Shown: one piece after another, positions 33,118 to 42,136 of the stretch | Position numbering within the stretch: position 1 is the first letter of the stretch | How the letters are laid out: the number at the start of each line of letters is the position of its first letter | From: CAJBVG01 sp943371235 | GTDB taxonomy: Bacteria > Bacteroidota > Bacteroidia > Sphingobacteriales > Sphingobacteriaceae | Assembly: GCA_943371235.1 (NCBI GenBank) | Contig: CALRTZ010000008.1 | Coordinates: 1 to 64,000, forward strand | DNA length: 64,000 nucleotides | Reading direction: 5' to 3' | Notes under the pieces: generated by a model | Databases searched by the model: none | What the model was told of the DNA's origin: nothing | The model's input: only the letters and a program-made list of their open reading frames with translations | Made by a program: the position numbers and the translations under genes

Positions 33118-33148
33118 AAAAAAAGGAGGTTTATTGCCTCCTTTTTTT
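33118..33148 (+). terminator. Strong intrinsic terminator after hppD
   Basis: A 12-bp stem made of seven A plus GGAGG (33118-33129) pairs with CCTCC plus seven T (33137-33148) around a 7-base loop. The T tract follows on the plus strand. Confidence 0.9.
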
Positions 33149-33158
33149 ATATTCGTAC

Positions 33159-34088
33159 ATGCTCAAAAAAATATACCATTTTATTGTAAAAATAATTCCC
33201 TTTAAACTCGGCATTATAAAACTGGCAGCTCAATTGCCACCCGAGTTAAAATCGAATGTGATTTTTAGAGTAATCTCAAATATTGCCACTTATTGCGATC
33301 AATCAATCGTAATTAAAAGCAATTTAGGGATAAACACAAACTATAAAATTGAGGTAAGTATTTCTCATCCTATTGCCGCCTTTGGTACACCTAAACTGTA
33401 TACTCAAGAATACGCCACCCTTTATTTATTAAAAGAATTGCTTAAACATAGTGATGCATTTATAGATGTTGGAGCAAACTTGGGTTATTTTTGTTTTTAC
33501 ATTGATGAATATAATGCATCAAAAAAACCAATACATTATTTCGAACCCGACTTGAAATTATTTGATCAGCTACAAAAAAATCAACATGAAAATGGAAAGA
33601 ATTTTATAGCACATAAACTAGCTATTTCAAATACAAATACACCCATTACTTTTTACAGAAATTTAACCGACGATAGTTCTGGAAGTATAAAAAACACCTT
33701 TGAAAGTAAACATAAACTAGAAGCTGTAACTATAGATTCTATTAGCTTTGATGAGTTTGCCAGTTCTATTTCAGAAAAAAATCTATTAATAAAAGTAGAT
33801 GTTGAAGGAGCGGAATTCGAGTTCATAGATGGAGCTTCTAAACGCATACAATCCATCGATTTTTTAATCATCGAATTATTACAAGATTCAATTGATCAAA
33901 AATTTCCAGAAATGATGATTGAGCAACATAAGTTCCATGCTTATTATATTAACAATTTCAGTTTAGAATATTCTAAAGCGGGAGAATACAAATACGTATC
34001 TCCTTATTACAATTGGTTATTTAGCAAATACGAACCAGCAGCATTAAGGAAGAAGTTAATCAATACTCCGTTTGTAGTGGTAGGCTAA
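33159..34088 (+). CDS. FkbM family methyltransferase
   Basis: A 309-residue SAM-dependent methyltransferase. Motif I is FIDVGANLGYF (101-111), followed by the HYFEPDLKLFDQL segment and KVDVEGAEFEFIDGA, which define the FkbM family. It would O-methylate a sugar or related acceptor, which is not known. It stands alone between the hppD terminator and a convergent AraC gene, starting 10 bp past the terminator, and has no glycosyltransferase neighbours. Confidence 0.88.
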   Translation: MLKKIYHFIVKIIPFKLGIIKLAAQLPPELKSNVIFRVISNIATYCDQSIVIKSNLGINTNYKIEVSISHPIAAFGTPKLYTQEYATLYLLKELLKHSDAFIDVGANLGYFCFYIDEYNASKKPIHYFEPDLKLFDQLQKNQHENGKNFIAHKLAISNTNTPITFYRNLTDDSSGSIKNTFESKHKLEAVTIDSISFDEFASSISEKNLLIKVDVEGAEFEFIDGASKRIQSIDFLIIELLQDSIDQKFPEMMIEQHKFHAYYINNFSLEYSKAGEYKYVSPYYNWLFSKYEPAALRKKLINTPFVVVG

Positions 34089-34107
34089 TTGAAATAGAAA
34101 AAGCCAC

Positions 34108-35016
34108 CTAATTCAAATTTCTATATTCCATTGGTGTTGAGCCGGTCTTTTTCTTAAAAAGCTTGTTGAAATATTGAGGATATTCAAATCCTAAACCGTA
34201 GGCAATTTCGTTAATATTCATTTCTGAATTTAATAGCAAATTCTTTGCTTCTTCAATAAGATAAAAATGAATATGCTCTTGTGCATTTTTTCCTGTTTCC
34301 TTTTTTAACAAATCACTCAAATAACTTGGAGATAAGTGAACCTTATCTGCCAAATATTTTACGGAAGGCAAACCTTGTTCATTTATCTTGTTATTAGCAA
34401 AATATAAGTTTAACAAGTTTTCTATTTGTGAAACTATCGATTTGTTGTTCTGGCTTCTTGTTATTAATTGCCTACCGTAAAAGCGTAAGCAGTAACTCAA
34501 TAACAATTCAATTGTTGATACAATGATTTGCTCGCTATGTACATCAATGTTTTCTTGAAGTTCATGTTGTATTTTAAGTACACATTCAAATAAAATATTT
34601 TTTTCTTTATCTGAAAGATGAAGTGCTTCTGAAACATCATACTGAAAAAAGCTGTAGCTCTTTATTTTTTCGTTTAGAGTCGTAGAACGAATTAAATCGG
34701 GGTGAAAAAATAATCCCCAACCCATTTTATTTTCCCTTACTTCCTCTTCATTGTCTATTTCTATTACTTGATTAGGAGCTATACAGATTAAGTTTCCATC
34801 TTGAAAATCGATTGTCTTTCTTCCATATTTAATAGTATTCTTACAATAGTTCTTAAACATTATCGAATAAAAATCTGTCGAAATTTTAGAACTTTGTTGA
34901 ACTTGCTCGCTAACTTCACTGAAATTTAATACGGTTATTAATGGATGTTGATTGTGCCCTAAATTAAATAATTTTGAAAGTTCTGATATGGATTGTAAAT
35001 GTATTATTTGATTCAT
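34108..35016 (-). CDS. AraC family transcriptional regulator
   Basis: A 302-residue regulator. The N-terminal part (about 30-180) is a ligand-binding cupin-like domain. The C-terminal double helix-turn-helix covers about 205-300 with VKYLADKVHLSPSYLSDLLKKETG and INEIAYGLGFEYPQYFNKLFKKKTGSTPMEYRN. It is the last gene of a four-gene operon with an SDR, a small membrane protein and a bestrophin-like protein, so it probably senses a compound that the SDR handles and controls this operon. The ligand is unknown. Confidence 0.92.
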   Translation of the reverse strand: MNQIIHLQSISELSKLFNLGHNQHPLITVLNFSEVSEQVQQSSKISTDFYSIMFKNYCKNTIKYGRKTIDFQDGNLICIAPNQVIEIDNEEEVRENKMGWGLFFHPDLIRSTTLNEKIKSYSFFQYDVSEALHLSDKEKNILFECVLKIQHELQENIDVHSEQIIVSTIELLLSYCLRFYGRQLITRSQNNKSIVSQIENLLNLYFANNKINEQGLPSVKYLADKVHLSPSYLSDLLKKETGKNAQEHIHFYLIEEAKNLLLNSEMNINEIAYGLGFEYPQYFNKLFKKKTGSTPMEYRNLN

Positions 35017-35032
35017 TTTCTAGTATACTATT

Positions 35033-36013
35033 TTACATTAAAATGCCATCTTTAGCAATAATAGGTTTTGGTAAATTTGTCTCGCCAAGTGAATGTAAGA
35101 TTTCGATCTCTAAATTCCTAGTAATTGCTGTCATTGGAGTGTCTCCTATGAGGCCTTCGAATGGATGCTCTGTGTATTGTCCAACTAAATCCATTTGATG
35201 AAAAACCCAAGTAACTAGCATGGAAAATGGAATAGTTAACCACACATTCATTTTTTGCGTTTCATTTAATAGCCCTAGGGGCACTAAAAATGCAAACACC
35301 ATAATGAAGAGAGATGCGTAGTTCGCAAATTGCCTTGGAAATGGAAATGTTTTTATTCGTTCGTTTTTCCCTTGGTGCTCATATAATTTGGTAATATGAT
35401 TTTGAAGTTCGAACAATCTAAAATCATCTATCATATTTTCATTCAGAAGTTTTTTTAGAACGTTTGATTGGTTTAGCAGAATTTTTGAAGCCATATTTGG
35501 ACTGGATTCCACTTCTTTCAATTCATCCTTAGAAATATAATTTGATACATCGCGTTCAAACTCTGTATTGATATTGAAATTCTGACGAAATTGCTCTCTA
35601 TACTTTTCATTCAATTTTAGCTTGTGTTCCCAATCCATTCTTTTATGCCTCAAGAAATTTTTATGAGCATAAAGCCATGCAATATGTCTTTTTAACACAT
35701 TTGCTTTCATTACCCTATCATTTTCGGGCAAGTAAGTGTTAAGCATGGCTATTAACGAACGAGTATCATTTGTAATACCACCCCAATTTCTACGAGCTTC
35801 ATTTTGCCTTTCATTTGCAGCATTGTTTTTAAAACCTACATAAAAAGAAACAGCAATACCCAACAAGGAAATTGGCAGAAATGGAATTGCCAACCATTTA
35901 AGGTCTAATAAAACATAACCCAAAACAACCAAAAGAGACCAAACGCCCCCAATAATTATGGGTACAATTGAAAACTGAACAATAGCCTTAAACGGAAGAT
36001 CTTTAGTTAACAT
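35033..36013 (-). CDS. Bestrophin-like membrane protein
   Basis: A 326-residue protein resembling the bestrophin/UPF0187 anion-channel family. Two N-terminal membrane segments (about 12-32 and 37-58) precede NNAANERQNEARRNWGGI, which matches the family signature of Asn/Glu-rich residues after TM2. A helical cytoplasmic middle and two C-terminal membrane segments (about 232-250 and 258-276) follow, then TEHPFEGLIGDTPMTAI, also a family signature. It overlaps the upstream small membrane protein gene by 11 bp. Channel function is inferred from the family only. Confidence 0.82.
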   Translation of the reverse strand: MLTKDLPFKAIVQFSIVPIIIGGVWSLLVVLGYVLLDLKWLAIPFLPISLLGIAVSFYVGFKNNAANERQNEARRNWGGITNDTRSLIAMLNTYLPENDRVMKANVLKRHIAWLYAHKNFLRHKRMDWEHKLKLNEKYREQFRQNFNINTEFERDVSNYISKDELKEVESSPNMASKILLNQSNVLKKLLNENMIDDFRLFELQNHITKLYEHQGKNERIKTFPFPRQFANYASLFIMVFAFLVPLGLLNETQKMNVWLTIPFSMLVTWVFHQMDLVGQYTEHPFEGLIGDTPMTAITRNLEIEILHSLGETNLPKPIIAKDGILM

Positions 36014-36500
36014 TATTAATTTGAGTTAAATATTCTAGGTAAACATGTCCTCGTCTTTCGGCAAAAAAATCTAAACACAAAACGATACTTACTTGCATAA
36101 ACAAACCTAATCCAATACCCCTCCAAATTGTATCACTCATTGAACTATACATTAAAATAATACCTAAAATAATTAATGCTATTTCTGCGTATCTAAAAAT
36201 AACAAAATTGCTCAAAACCTTTTCCATTCGTGGTACTTCAATCGTTTTAATATTTTGCGGTTCATTATTAACAAAAGATTCGACACGAACGATGTCCACG
36301 GGGCTTCTTGTAACAATCGTATAGCCAACTACAAATTCAAGTAAGGCTACAAGCACAAATGGAATAGCCACTCCTCTCCAAAAAGAAGATTTCAAACCAA
36401 AAAAGAAATAAAGAGCCAATACTAATGTAACAACTCCTATTAGAATAAAAATATAGCTTTCCGCTTTTTCTCCATTAAAATATTTTACAATTTGATTCAT
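36003..36500 (-). CDS. Small membrane protein, unknown function
   Basis: A 165-residue protein with four predicted membrane segments: YIFILIGVVTLVLALYFFFG (15-34), GVAIPFVLVALLEFVVGYTI (43-62), IALIILGIILMYS (about 107-119) and GLGLFMQVSIVLCL (about 131-144). Two repeats of the SFWRG/TIWRG type suggest an internal duplication of a two-helix unit. No family is recognised. It overlaps the bestrophin-like gene by 11 bp and starts 12 bp after the SDR stop, so it is co-transcribed with both. Confidence 0.7.
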   Translation of the reverse strand: MNQIVKYFNGEKAESYIFILIGVVTLVLALYFFFGLKSSFWRGVAIPFVLVALLEFVVGYTIVTRSPVDIVRVESFVNNEPQNIKTIEVPRMEKVLSNFVIFRYAEIALIILGIILMYSSMSDTIWRGIGLGLFMQVSIVLCLDFFAERRGHVYLEYLTQINNVN

Positions 36501-36512
36501 ATTTTCTGTTTA

Positions 36513-37328
36513 TTAAAGTCCAAATTGCGATTTAATTCCGCCTATAAATGTTGCATCGTCGTATTGTTGACGATTAGCAACAAGTACTTTTGCATCCTCT
36601 CCTGCAGTATATCGTAATTGTTTTTTACCATCTGTAGCAGCTCCAAATATTACTTCTGCAACAACACTAGCAGGTGAAGCATTTTGGGCCATTGTAGGCA
36701 TCGCAGTTATTAAAGCACCAACTATGCTTTGGTATTCCAACAATTTTTCATCATTACAGAAATCAAATGATCGTCCTGCAAAATCAGTTGCAATCAACCC
36801 TGGTTCCACTATTTTCACTTGTCCACCAAATTGCTCCACTTCGTAGTTAAGCGATTCTGAAATTCCTTCCACTGCAAATTTTGTTCCATGGTACAATGAA
36901 CCTAATGGAAAGGTTATTTTACCACCAATTGATGATATATTAATAATAATTCCTTTTTTATTTTGTCTAAAATATGGAAGAACTGTTTTAGTAACATCCA
37001 AAAGTCCGATAACATTTGTATTGAATTGTCTTACAATTTTTTCTCTACTAAATGCCTCTAATGGTCCGTAGGCACCATAACCTGCGTTGTTGAGTAATAC
37101 ATCTATTCCACCAAATTTCTGAAGCCCTAAGTCTATTGCAGCATGAATAGAATTCAAGTCTAACACATCCAGTTTGGCAACTAACACATTTTCTAATAGA
37201 TTCAGCTCCGTCTCTTTTTCAGGATTTCTCATGGTAGCTATTACATTCCATCCTTTAGATTGAAACAACTTTGCAGTCTCTTTTCCTATGCCACTACTTG
37301 CACCCGTAATTAAAATTGTATTGTTCAT
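36513..37328 (-). CDS. Short-chain dehydrogenase/reductase
   Basis: A 271-residue SDR. TGASSGIG at 8-15, NNAG at 80-83 and the catalytic Tyr146 and Lys150 (YHGTK) with Ser132/Ser133 are present. Residues ATMRN after strand 2 fit NADP use. It is the first gene of the SDR-membrane-bestrophin-AraC operon. SDR genes next to AraC regulators are frequent in this phylum, but the substrate is not known. Confidence 0.9.
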   Translation of the reverse strand: MNNTILITGASSGIGKETAKLFQSKGWNVIATMRNPEKETELNLLENVLVAKLDVLDLNSIHAAIDLGLQKFGGIDVLLNNAGYGAYGPLEAFSREKIVRQFNTNVIGLLDVTKTVLPYFRQNKKGIIINISSIGGKITFPLGSLYHGTKFAVEGISESLNYEVEQFGGQVKIVEPGLIATDFAGRSFDFCNDEKLLEYQSIVGALITAMPTMAQNASPASVVAEVIFGAATDGKKQLRYTAGEDAKVLVANRQQYDDATFIGGIKSQFGL

Positions 37329-37514
37329 TTTTTTTGAATTTAATTTTGTGATACAAAACTGAGGCTAATTCAAAGAATACTGATGATACAAATTCGGGAT
37401 GTTAGTATACTTTTTACGGATTGTTATAAATAGCTAGTCTAACCTTCGCTTAAAATAGCACAAATAAGCATTTATAGAATTTTTTATTATTTTTGGAGGA
37501 ATTAATAACAAGCA

Positions 37515-38111
37515 TTGAAAAGAATCGCAATTTTTGCTTCGGGCTCGGGCTCAAACGCTCAGCGTATAATGGAGCATTTTAAACGTAACAAAGAGATGGA
37601 AGTGGCCTTGGTTTTATGTAATAAACCAGATGCCTATGTGTTGCAACGTGCAGATAATTTTGAAGTGCCTACTCATGTTTTTAATAAAGAAGAATTATAC
37701 CATACCAATTCTATCGATAATTTGATGAAGAATTTGGAAATCGACCTAATTGTATTAGCCGGTTTTATGTGGTTAATTCCCGAGCGACTCATACAAGCAT
37801 ACCCTAAACGCATTGTAAACATTCACCCTGCCCTATTGCCAAAATTTGGCGGAGAAGGCATGTATGGAAGAAAAGTACACGAGGCTGTGCTCGAATCTGG
37901 TGATGCCGAAACAGGTATCAGTATACATTATGTAAACGAACTTTTTGATGAGGGTGAAATTATTTACCAATCTCGTTGCTTAATCGACAGTAATGACGAC
38001 GCCGAAAAATTAGCGTATAAAGTTCATCAACTAGAACATCTACATTATCCAAAAATTATTGAAGATTTATTAAAAAAATTGGATAAAAAAGTATACCCCG
38101 GAACTCATTAA
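37515..38111 (+). CDS. purN: Phosphoribosylglycinamide formyltransferase
   Basis: A 198-residue GAR transformylase of de novo purine synthesis. FASGSGSNAQRI (7-18) binds phosphate, and Asn102, His104 and Asp145 (NIHPALLPKF, DEGEI) form the catalytic set. The start is TTG at 37515; no ATG fits. A GGAGG lies 16 bp upstream, too far for a normal ribosome-binding site. TATTTTTG (37488-37495) is a perfect -7 element without a clear -33 partner. It is followed by purH after 35 bp. Confidence 0.95.
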   Translation: MKRIAIFASGSGSNAQRIMEHFKRNKEMEVALVLCNKPDAYVLQRADNFEVPTHVFNKEELYHTNSIDNLMKNLEIDLIVLAGFMWLIPERLIQAYPKRIVNIHPALLPKFGGEGMYGRKVHEAVLESGDAETGISIHYVNELFDEGEIIYQSRCLIDSNDDAEKLAYKVHQLEHLHYPKIIEDLLKKLDKKVYPGTH

Positions 38112-38146
38112 TTTTTCATAAACTTGCGCTTCCAAACAATTTCTTC

Positions 38147-39673
38147 ATGAGCGCATCAAAAAAGGTGAAAAACGCCTTAATATCAGTCTATTACAAAGAT
38201 AACCTAGAACCTATAATTCATTTGCTCCACAAACATGGAGTGAATATTTATTCAACAGGAGGAACCGAGAGTTTTATAAAAGACTTAGGTGTTCCTGTAA
38301 TTCCGGTAGAAGAACTGACTTCTTACCCCTCAATTTTAGGCGGAAGAGTAAAAACCTTGCACCCAAAAGTGTTTGGTGGAATTTTAGCTCGCAGAGAATT
38401 AGACACTGATTTGGCTCAATTGGAGCAATATGAAATTCCAGAAATTGATTTGGTTATTGTAGATCTATACCCTTTTGAAGAAACCCTTGCTTCTGGTGCT
38501 GCCGAGCAAGACATCATTGAGAAAATTGACATCGGGGGTATATCTTTAATTCGTGCAGCAGCAAAGAATTTTAAAGATGTGATCATCGTTTCTTCTAAAA
38601 ACGATTATACTTTTTTACATGAAGTGTTAGAAAAACAAGAGGGACACTCTACGCTTGCAGATCGTAAAGAATTTGCAAAACGCGCCTTCAACACTAGTTC
38701 CCATTACGATACAGCCATTTTCAACTATTTTAATACCGAAAATCCTATAACCGTTTTCAAACAAAGTGTACAACAATCGCAAACCTTACGCTATGGAGAA
38801 AACCCTCATCAACAAGGAGTATTTTTTGGCGATTTAAATGCGATGTTCGAGAAATTAAATGGCAAGGAACTTTCATACAACAACCTTGTAGACGTTGATG
38901 CTGCGGTTGAATTGATAAAAGAATTTGAAGAGCCAACATTTGCCATCTTAAAACATACCAATGCTTGTGGGCTTGCTAGCAGAGCTAGCTTAAAACAAGC
39001 ATGGATTGATGCTTTAGCAGGCGACCCAGTTTCGGCATTTGGTGGAGTTATTATTTGCAACCGAGTTATTGACGCGGAAACCGCTAAAGAAATACACTCT
39101 TTATTCTGCGAAGTATTAATAGCACCGGGCTTTGAGCCAGAAGCAGTTTCACTTTTATCAGAAAAGAAAAACAGAATTTTATTGGTTCAAAAAAATGTTG
39201 CTTTACCAAGCAAACAGTTTAAAACATTACTAAATGGAGTAATCGAGCAAGACAAAGACTTATCGATGGAAGGCATAACTGAAATGCGTGCTGTAACGAA
39301 TAAAGTGCCAACAACTCAAGAATACAACGATTTAGCATTTGCCAATAAATTAGTAAAACACACCAAATCTAATACCATTATACTGGCTAAAGGCCAGCAA
39401 TTATTAGCTAGTGGCGTGGGTCAAACTTCCAGAGTAGATGCCTTAAAACAAGCGATCATAAAAGCAGAAGCTTTTGGATTCGATTTAAATGGCGCAGTAA
39501 TGGCTTCTGATGCATTTTTTCCATTCCCTGATTGTGTGGAGATAGCAGGAAAAGCAGGCATCACAGCGGTTATACAGCCAGGTGGATCTATTAAAGATCA
39601 AGATTCTATTAACTATTGCAATGAAAATGGATTAGCAATGGTAATGACAGGTGTGAGACACTTTAAACACTAA
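38147..39673 (+). CDS. purH: AICAR transformylase / IMP cyclohydrolase
   Basis: A 508-residue bifunctional enzyme for the last two steps to IMP. The N-terminal MGS-like cyclohydrolase domain (1 to about 190) has STGGTESFIKDLGVPV and GGRVKTLHPKVFGGIL. The transformylase domain has KHTNACGLAS near 269, FGGVIICN and the C-terminal SDAFFPFPDCVE and QPGGSIKDQDSI blocks. Length is close to the usual 510-530. It follows purN directly, so both purine genes are likely one transcript. Confidence 0.96.
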   Translation: MSASKKVKNALISVYYKDNLEPIIHLLHKHGVNIYSTGGTESFIKDLGVPVIPVEELTSYPSILGGRVKTLHPKVFGGILARRELDTDLAQLEQYEIPEIDLVIVDLYPFEETLASGAAEQDIIEKIDIGGISLIRAAAKNFKDVIIVSSKNDYTFLHEVLEKQEGHSTLADRKEFAKRAFNTSSHYDTAIFNYFNTENPITVFKQSVQQSQTLRYGENPHQQGVFFGDLNAMFEKLNGKELSYNNLVDVDAAVELIKEFEEPTFAILKHTNACGLASRASLKQAWIDALAGDPVSAFGGVIICNRVIDAETAKEIHSLFCEVLIAPGFEPEAVSLLSEKKNRILLVQKNVALPSKQFKTLLNGVIEQDKDLSMEGITEMRAVTNKVPTTQEYNDLAFANKLVKHTKSNTIILAKGQQLLASGVGQTSRVDALKQAIIKAEAFGFDLNGAVMASDAFFPFPDCVEIAGKAGITAVIQPGGSIKDQDSINYCNENGLAMVMTGVRHFKH

Positions 39674-39750
39674 GATTTGACATTATTGGATTATTATTCA
39701 TAAATTGACAATCATATTTTATCAGAATACTTTTAAAGAAATAAGAAATA

Positions 39751-40773
39751 ATGGGATTATTTAACTTTTTTACGCAAGAAATTGCGATTGACTTAGGCAC
39801 AGCAAACACCTTAATTATACATAACGACAAAGTAGTGGTTGACGAGCCTTCTATTGTTGCCATTGACCGTAAAACTAGTAAAGTGATTGCGGTGGGTAAA
39901 CAAGCCATGCAAATGGACGGTAAGGCACACGACGGGATTAAAACCATTCGCCCTTTGAAAGACGGAGTTATTGCAGACTTTGATGCTGCAGAACACATGA
40001 TCCGTGGAATGATTAAAATGATAAACCCAGGCAGAGGTTGGTTCTTACCATCATTACGTATGGTAATTTGCATCCCTTCTGGTATTACCGAAGTAGAAAA
40101 AAGAGCGGTGCGCGACTCTGCAGAAATTGCAGGCGCTAAAGAAGTTTACATGATACACGAACCAATGGCAGCAGCTATAGGTATTGGTATTGATGTAGAA
40201 GAACCAATGGGAAATATGATTATTGATATTGGAGGTGGAACTACCGAAATTGCAGTAATCGCATTATCGGGTATTGTTTGCGACCAATCGATTCGTGTAG
40301 CGGGTGATAATTTTGACAGTGACATTGTTCAATACATGCGTAGAGAACACAACATATTAATTGGTGACCGTACTGCTGAAAAAATTAAAATTGAAGTAGG
40401 TGCTGCCTTAACAGAATTAGACGAACCACCTGCAGATTTTGCGGTGCAAGGAAGAGATTTAATGACAGGCGTACCAAAACAAATTAAAGTATCGTACACA
40501 GAAATTGCTCATTGTTTAGATAAATCTATTTCTAAAATTGAAGAAGCGATTTTAAAAGCATTAGAAATTACTCCACCAGAATTATCAGCAGATATTTACC
40601 AAACAGGTATTTATTTAACAGGTGGTGGTGCATTACTTAGAGGTTTAGATAAACGTATTTCAAGCAAAACAAAATTACCAGTACACATTGCAGAAGATCC
40701 ATTACGTGCGGTGGTAAGAGGTACAGGTATAGCATTGAAAAATATCGGAAACTTTAAATTCTTAATGACCTAA
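39751..40773 (+). CDS. mreB: Rod-shape protein MreB
   Basis: A 340-residue bacterial actin that guides the elongation machinery along the inner membrane. The N-terminal amphipathic helix MGLFNFF anchors it. EIAIDLGTANTLI (phosphate 1), DIGGGTTEIAVI (phosphate 2) and TGGGALLRGLDKRI (adenosine) are the actin-fold nucleotide motifs. It is the first gene of mreB-mreC-mreD-mrdA-rodA, all in one direction, so the window encodes a complete rod system apart from RodZ. Confidence 0.97.
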   Translation: MGLFNFFTQEIAIDLGTANTLIIHNDKVVVDEPSIVAIDRKTSKVIAVGKQAMQMDGKAHDGIKTIRPLKDGVIADFDAAEHMIRGMIKMINPGRGWFLPSLRMVICIPSGITEVEKRAVRDSAEIAGAKEVYMIHEPMAAAIGIGIDVEEPMGNMIIDIGGGTTEIAVIALSGIVCDQSIRVAGDNFDSDIVQYMRREHNILIGDRTAEKIKIEVGAALTELDEPPADFAVQGRDLMTGVPKQIKVSYTEIAHCLDKSISKIEEAILKALEITPPELSADIYQTGIYLTGGGALLRGLDKRISSKTKLPVHIAEDPLRAVVRGTGIALKNIGNFKFLMT

Positions 40774-40794
40774 TTTTTGAAAGCACAATTGTAA

Positions 40795-41625
40795 ATGCGT
40801 AATCTTTGGTTATTCTTTCTTAGGTACTATGCTTTCTTTTTATTCTTAGCGCTTGAAGCTTTTGCTATTGTGTTAATGGTAAATAATAATAGCTATCATG
40901 GTGCTTCGTATTTCAATTCTTCAAATAACATTAGTGCAAGAGTTTTCGAATATGTTTCAAATGCACGATCATTCGTGAACTTACAAAGTTTGAATGATAG
41001 TTTATCAAAAGAAAATGCACGCTTAAGAAACCTATTGCTCTCATCACCCTACTCTAACAAAGTAAACCGAGTATACGTTGGCGATTCAACTATGCGCAGA
41101 TACACGTATATAGAAGCCAAAGTAATAAACAACAGTGTAAATAAAAGAAACAATTACATCACATTGGATAGAGGTTCCTTACATGGTATTCGTGAGAAAA
41201 TGGGTGTTATTTGTGGCGATGGAATAGTTGGAACCGTTAAAGATGTATCGGAACATTTTTGCACAGTAATTTCGTTCTTGCATAAAGATTCGAAGATTTC
41301 TGCTCAATTAAATGCATCTAAAGAATATGGCTCATTGGTTTGGGAAGGTAGAAATCCTAAGTTCGCATCTCTTAAAGATATTCCTACACACGTAAAAGTG
41401 AAGATTGGAGATTCTGTAAGTACCACAGGCTTCTCACAGAAATTTCCGAAAGAAGTATTTATCGGTAGAGTAATAAAATGTGATTTAAACAGTGGCGATA
41501 ATTTTTATAATATTGAAGTTGCACTGTCTACCAATTTCCCTACACTTAGATATGTTTATATTGTAGAAGATAATTTTGCTGAAGAATTAAAAAAATTAGA
41601 AGTGAAGGAGGTGGAAAATGATTAA
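40795..41625 (+). CDS. mreC: Rod-shape protein MreC
   Basis: A 276-residue periplasmic scaffold with one N-terminal membrane segment (about 8-27), a coiled coil (about 60-85, LNDSLSKENARLRNLL) and the paired beta-barrel domain containing YITLDRGSLHGIREKMGVIC, GIVGTVKDVSEHFC and VKIGDSVSTTGFSQKFPK. It overlaps mreD by 8 bp. Its last codons contain AAGGAGGTGG, which may serve as a ribosome-binding site for mreD. Confidence 0.94.
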   Translation: MRNLWLFFLRYYAFFLFLALEAFAIVLMVNNNSYHGASYFNSSNNISARVFEYVSNARSFVNLQSLNDSLSKENARLRNLLLSSPYSNKVNRVYVGDSTMRRYTYIEAKVINNSVNKRNNYITLDRGSLHGIREKMGVICGDGIVGTVKDVSEHFCTVISFLHKDSKISAQLNASKEYGSLVWEGRNPKFASLKDIPTHVKVKIGDSVSTTGFSQKFPKEVFIGRVIKCDLNSGDNFYNIEVALSTNFPTLRYVYIVEDNFAEELKKLEVKEVEND

Positions 41626-42136
41626 GCTATTATTAAGCAATGTCCTTCGTTTTTTTGTACTCTTAATTTTACAAGTAATTGTATTTAATAACGTCGGCTT
41701 ATATAACATGGTGAACCCTTATGTATATGTGCTATTCGTGTTATTATTACCATTAGAAACCCCTTTGTATTTATTGCTTAGTTTATCTTTTATGATGGGC
41801 TTAAGTATTGATATTTTCTCGAACACCGGAGGTATGCACGCAGCCGCTTGTACTCTAATGGCCTTTGTACGCCCATTGATTTTATTAATCATTACCCCAA
41901 GAGGTGGATACGAGCATCAACCAGTTCCCAATTTACGAAACATGGGCATACAATGGTTTCTAACTTATTCAACCATATTAGTACTCTTACATCATTTATT
42001 ATTATTTCAGTTAGAAGTATTCCGAATCAATGAGTTTCTAATTACCTTTACTCGTACTATACTAAGTACAATTTTTACTTTAGTATTAATCTTCATCTCT
42101 CAATATTTAACTGGTAGTCCGCAAAAAAGAACATGA
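41618..42136 (+). CDS. mreD: Rod-shape protein MreD
   Basis: A 172-residue membrane protein with about five hydrophobic segments (for example FFVLLILQVIVFNNVGLYN and YVYVLFVLLLPLETPLYLLL). The conserved GLSIDIFSNTGGMHAAACTLMAFVRP (61-86) is the MreD signature. The start is preceded by GGAGG within the mreC end, unusual for a phylum that rarely relies on Shine-Dalgarno pairing. It overlaps mrdA by ATGA. Confidence 0.9.
   Translation: MIKLLLSNVLRFFVLLILQVIVFNNVGLYNMVNPYVYVLFVLLLPLETPLYLLLSLSFMMGLSIDIFSNTGGMHAAACTLMAFVRPLILLIITPRGGYEHQPVPNLRNMGIQWFLTYSTILVLLHHLLLFQLEVFRINEFLITFTRTILSTIFTLVLIFISQYLTGSPQKRT

Noticed and set aside
37488..37495. Full promoter for purN
   Set aside because: The -7 element is perfect, but no TTTG or TTG is found at the required distance upstream, so only the element is mentioned.
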